This document shows, piece after piece, positions 62,111 through 64,000 of a stretch of DNA of 64,000 nt (positions within the stretch are counted from its first letter, which is position 1; each line of letters starts with the position of its first letter). This DNA is from Tritrichomonas musculus. Its lineage: Eukaryota; Parabasalia; Tritrichomonadida; Tritrichomonadidae. A program made the position numbers and the translations under genes. Under the pieces are notes generated by a model that saw only the letters and a program-made list of their open reading frames with translations, searched no databases and was not told the DNA's origin. The stretch lies in assembly GCA_039105265.1 (NCBI GenBank), contig JAPFFF010000001.1, positions 2,480,001 to 2,544,000 on the forward strand. The letters are read 5' to 3'.

Positions 62111-62431
62111 ATGGCATTTGGAAGTTGGTTTAAAAATATTGTGAACGGAGCTAAAAACATAATTGGCAAAATAGTTCCAAAAGTAAAGAAAGCAGTTGAA
62201 ACAGTTGGTAGATTTGCACCATTGATAGGACAAGCTGGTGATTTAATAGGTGGAAGTGCTGGTGAGGTGATAAATACAATCGGAAATGGTGTGAGTAAAT
62301 TAAATGACAGAATTAATTATAAAGGTGGAAATGTTAACGCGTTAGGTGCGAACGGTGCAGGAGCTCGAAGAATTGTTGGAGCGAACGGAGCAGGTATTAG
62401 AAGGTTTGATATTCCATTACTGAAGGAATAA
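62111..62431 (+). CDS. Minor-capsid-like protein (106 aa), MAFGSWFK leader and Gly repeats
   Basis: It begins MAFGSWFKNIVNGAKNIIGK, an amphipathic helix shared with the protein at 54033, then a Lys/Val-rich helix, then DLIGGSAGEV. The C-terminus has a duplicated GANGAG motif followed by RRIV and RRF. LIGG before S49 fits the adenoviral-protease pattern (M/I/L)XGG-X, so it might be processed, but the protease is not in this window. The fold resembles the membrane-lytic minor capsid type (pVI-like); this is inference. Confidence 0.65.
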   Translation: MAFGSWFKNIVNGAKNIIGKIVPKVKKAVETVGRFAPLIGQAGDLIGGSAGEVINTIGNGVSKLNDRINYKGGNVNALGANGAGARRIVGANGAGIRRFDIPLLKE

Positions 62432-62438
62432 AAATAAA

Positions 62439-62582
62439 TCATGAGTAAAGTCGTTTCCTCATTTCATCAGTTAATTCAGGTGGTTTATCGTTTAATGTTG
62501 GGGAAAGTTTCACAATGCGAATGAGTAAATTAGCGAGTTCAATAATTGTTAAACAACCAAGAAAAATTTCTGATAAACTCAT
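62439..62582 (-). CDS. Small membrane-type peptide (47 aa)
   Basis: From ATG 62580-62582 to TGA 62439-62441 the minus strand encodes 47 residues. A hydrophobic helix near 2-25 (LSEIFLGCLTIIELANLLI) is followed by a polar tail ending ELTDEMRKRLYS. It fills the gap between the 106-residue and 119-residue genes almost exactly, typical of the compact element. No family is recognised; it could be a membrane-associated virion peptide. Too short to be certain. Confidence 0.55.
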   Translation of the reverse strand: MSLSEIFLGCLTIIELANLLIRIVKLSPTLNDKPPELTDEMRKRLYS

Positions 62583-62622
62583 TTATTATTAATTAAAAAT
62601 TTTTATTTTTGTTTTTAATTAA

Positions 62623-62982
62623 ATGGATTTAAAAGTTATTGAACCAATTAAAAACTATTTAAAAGAATTTAAAACAGTCGATGAATTTAATTTATGGTAT
62701 TCAAAGAATAAGGAAGAAGTGGATAGGTTAACGACTCATAAATTAAACAAAATGTATAAAATCGATGGGTATAGAATTACAAAAATAAAGGGTGTGTTGA
62801 TGTTAAAGAAATGGGTTGAAAAAGAGGAAAAAGAGATAGTTAGTAAGGATTCGCCCAGGACGGATGCTATTGAAGAATTAAGGAATGAAATAAATGAAAT
62901 CAGAAATACAATAAATAAAATTATATCATTTCTTCAGGAATCGTCAAGTTCTATTGATGTATTACCGCCATCGACAACTTGA
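62623..62982 (+). CDS. Maverick hypothetical protein (119 aa) with C-terminal coiled coil
   Basis: The first 60 residues are Lys-rich and helical (PIKNYLKEFKTVDEFNLWY, then THKLNKMYKIDGYRITK, perhaps a small winged-helix-like module). Residues ~85-108 form a coiled coil (EELRNEINEIRNTINKII). It ends in a Ser/Pro tail. Its 3' end overlaps the ATPase gene by 49 bp, tail to tail. No family is recognised; it could bind DNA or oligomerise with a partner. Confidence 0.6.
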   Translation: MDLKVIEPIKNYLKEFKTVDEFNLWYSKNKEEVDRLTTHKLNKMYKIDGYRITKIKGVLMLKKWVEKEEKEIVSKDSPRTDAIEELRNEINEIRNTINKIISFLQESSSSIDVLPPSTT

Positions 62983-63767
62983 ATGATCATATATGGATGA
63001 CTTTCACAATCTTCAGTTTTTCGTTTCAATATTTTTGAATACATTTCATAAAATTCGTCAAATGATAAATTAGATGCTGATTGTGAATAAATATAACGTA
63101 ATTGTTGTTTATTGAAACATGGAAATATAAATAATGTTGATATTTCATTTTTAACATGAGGTTTTAATCCTTTCCAACCTTGAATTAAAAGGAGGAATGA
63201 AAAATTAATATGTCTACATCTACGTATTAATTGGCTAAAATAAGATTCTTCTGAAGAAAAGAGTTTACTATTTGAGATATCATCAAATAAAACGATTGTA
63301 TGCAATACTTCTCGGTTGAAATCCGAAACGGCAAGCATTTTAAACATATCCTCTTTTTGTTGATCATCTATTTTGTCATGGAGGTTTTCACGTTTGATAA
63401 GATTATATAAATTCTTTGCCGAGATTAAATCTTTCATGAATTCTACAGCTTCTTGTTCACTAATTATAATATATGGAATCATAAGAAGTGGCTTTAAAGC
63501 TAAAAATGTTTTGTCTGATTCCTGACCGTCTTTTGTAACGTAGATAAATAAGTGATGAGTGTTTAATACACCTAATTTGATGATTTCCTTTAATGCTATC
63601 ACTGTCTTTCCTGATGATTGCTTACCAACAATGACGTTAACACTATTTAACCTAATATTAACCTCAGGGTGTATTTCAGAAATTAGGCTTTCATTTTTAT
63701 TCATAGCATACGTTTTTAACGTATTCATTACATGGTTTTTAACCATATTCTCTAATGATGTGTTCAT
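62934..63767 (-). CDS. FtsK/HerA-type packaging ATPase (A32-like, 277 aa)
   Basis: Walker A is G48KQSSGKT55 after the strand VNVIVGK. Walker B is LHTIVLFDD, with tandem aspartates at 162-163. The motif RRCRHINFSFLLLIQ after it matches the arginine/sensor strand pattern of A32-like packaging ATPases. Length and order fit the Polinton ATPase. It would move element DNA into capsids. Complete and uninterrupted; convergent with the 119-residue gene. One of the clearest markers of a Polinton. Confidence 0.9.
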   Translation of the reverse strand: MNTSLENMVKNHVMNTLKTYAMNKNESLISEIHPEVNIRLNSVNVIVGKQSSGKTVIALKEIIKLGVLNTHHLFIYVTKDGQESDKTFLALKPLLMIPYIIISEQEAVEFMKDLISAKNLYNLIKRENLHDKIDDQQKEDMFKMLAVSDFNREVLHTIVLFDDISNSKLFSSEESYFSQLIRRCRHINFSFLLLIQGWKGLKPHVKNEISTLFIFPCFNKQQLRYIYSQSASNLSFDEFYEMYSKILKRKTEDCESHPYMIIQVVDGGNTSIELDDS

Positions 63768-63874
63768 TTTCTATATATTAATGTTAAAGTTTATTTTAAT
63801 TATTGATAAAAATATATTTTTATGCTTATTAATCATTAACTGAAATTAGATATTATCATGTTTCTTAAAATTTA

Positions 63875-64000
63875 TTATTCAGGTTCTTCTACGATTGCTG
63901 ATGTTTGTAATGCTTGTACTTGTGATTGAACGTTAGCATCAAACCATTGATTAAATTCACTTGGATTTGGTGGTAATGCATTTATTCCTTTAAGAATAAT
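63875..64000 (-). CDS. C-terminal part of a Maverick gene cut by the window edge
   Basis: The minus-strand frame is open from the right edge through 41 codons (INALPPNPSEFNQWFDANVQ, then SQVQALQTSAIVEEPE) to a TAA at 63875-63877. The real gene extends outside. No family can be named from this tail. Confidence 0.6.
   Translation of the reverse strand: MILKGINALPPNPSEFNQWFDANVQSQVQALQTSAIVEEPE

Larger units (their letters stand above)
41400..64000. mobile_element. Maverick/Polinton element (partial, right end outside window)
   Basis: The block combines protein-primed-type PolB, a retroviral-like integrase, an FtsK/HerA ATPase, a capsid candidate, fibre-like and minor-capsid-like proteins, which is the defining Polinton gene set. 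Genes lie on both strands, are tightly packed and overlap at their 3' ends, unlike the host part with kilobase gaps. Left edge is set only by context (end of host genes and first Maverick-type promoter); no terminal repeat could be verified. Without the mariner (1.6 kb) and the PolB insert (2.1 kb), the visible element is about 19 kb. Confidence 0.85.

Overview
The window looks like nuclear DNA of a parabasalid protist, most likely a trichomonad of the Tritrichomonas/Trichomonas type. The evidence is very AT-rich intergenic DNA with long homopolymer runs, intronless genes, TCA-type initiator motifs just upstream of several ATGs, a DUF3447-ankyrin/BspA-type LRR pseudogene, Q/N-rich proteins, and a Maverick/Polinton element with its own nested mariner. 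The genus is an inference; no rRNA is present to settle it.

Host part (1-~41,400). A tRNA-Ala(TGC) lies on the minus strand at 1.5 kb. It is followed by a 15.4-kb ORF for a 5150-residue protein: an N-terminal tandem calponin-homology actin-binding domain, then about 4,600 residues of almost unbroken heptad coiled coil made of 35-residue and 91-residue repeats. Next come a prenylated-type EF-hand protein, a 4.7-kb gene desert, an APC-family permease, an acidic-tailed protein of unknown function, a small unknown protein, a Q/N-rich BTB-like plus tubby-like protein, an SFT2-type vesicle-traffic membrane protein, a helical-repeat (SAPS-like?) protein, a decayed ankyrin/LRR gene, and a DEDDy 3'-5' exonuclease carrying four C2H2 zinc fingers. 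Gaps hold several dispersed repeats, one with a 14-bp palindromic core.

Maverick/Polinton part (~41,400-64,000, running off the right edge). It carries protein-primed-type DNA polymerase B, a retroviral-like integrase, an FtsK/HerA-type packaging ATPase, a candidate double-jelly-roll major capsid protein, a 1308-residue fibre-like protein, two small MAFGSWFK-leader proteins that look like membrane-active minor capsid proteins, a 47-residue membrane peptide and several lineage-specific small genes. These genes would together form a virus-like replication, packaging and integration module. The protease and the right terminal repeat are not in the window.

The element appears inactive as an autonomous unit. 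PolB is split by a 2.1-kb block flanked by 53-bp near-identical copies of PolB sequence, and the block carries the end of a second fibre-like gene. The integrase frame is cut by one TGA. A 1573-bp DD37E mariner sits in a TA dinucleotide 8 bp before the ATG of a small gene. The visible morphogenesis genes are all open. The most interesting regions are the chimeric PolB block (49.35-51.57 kb) with its GC-rich nested hairpins, the split integrase, the two fibre-like proteins that share a C-terminal cassette, and the giant coiled-coil gene.
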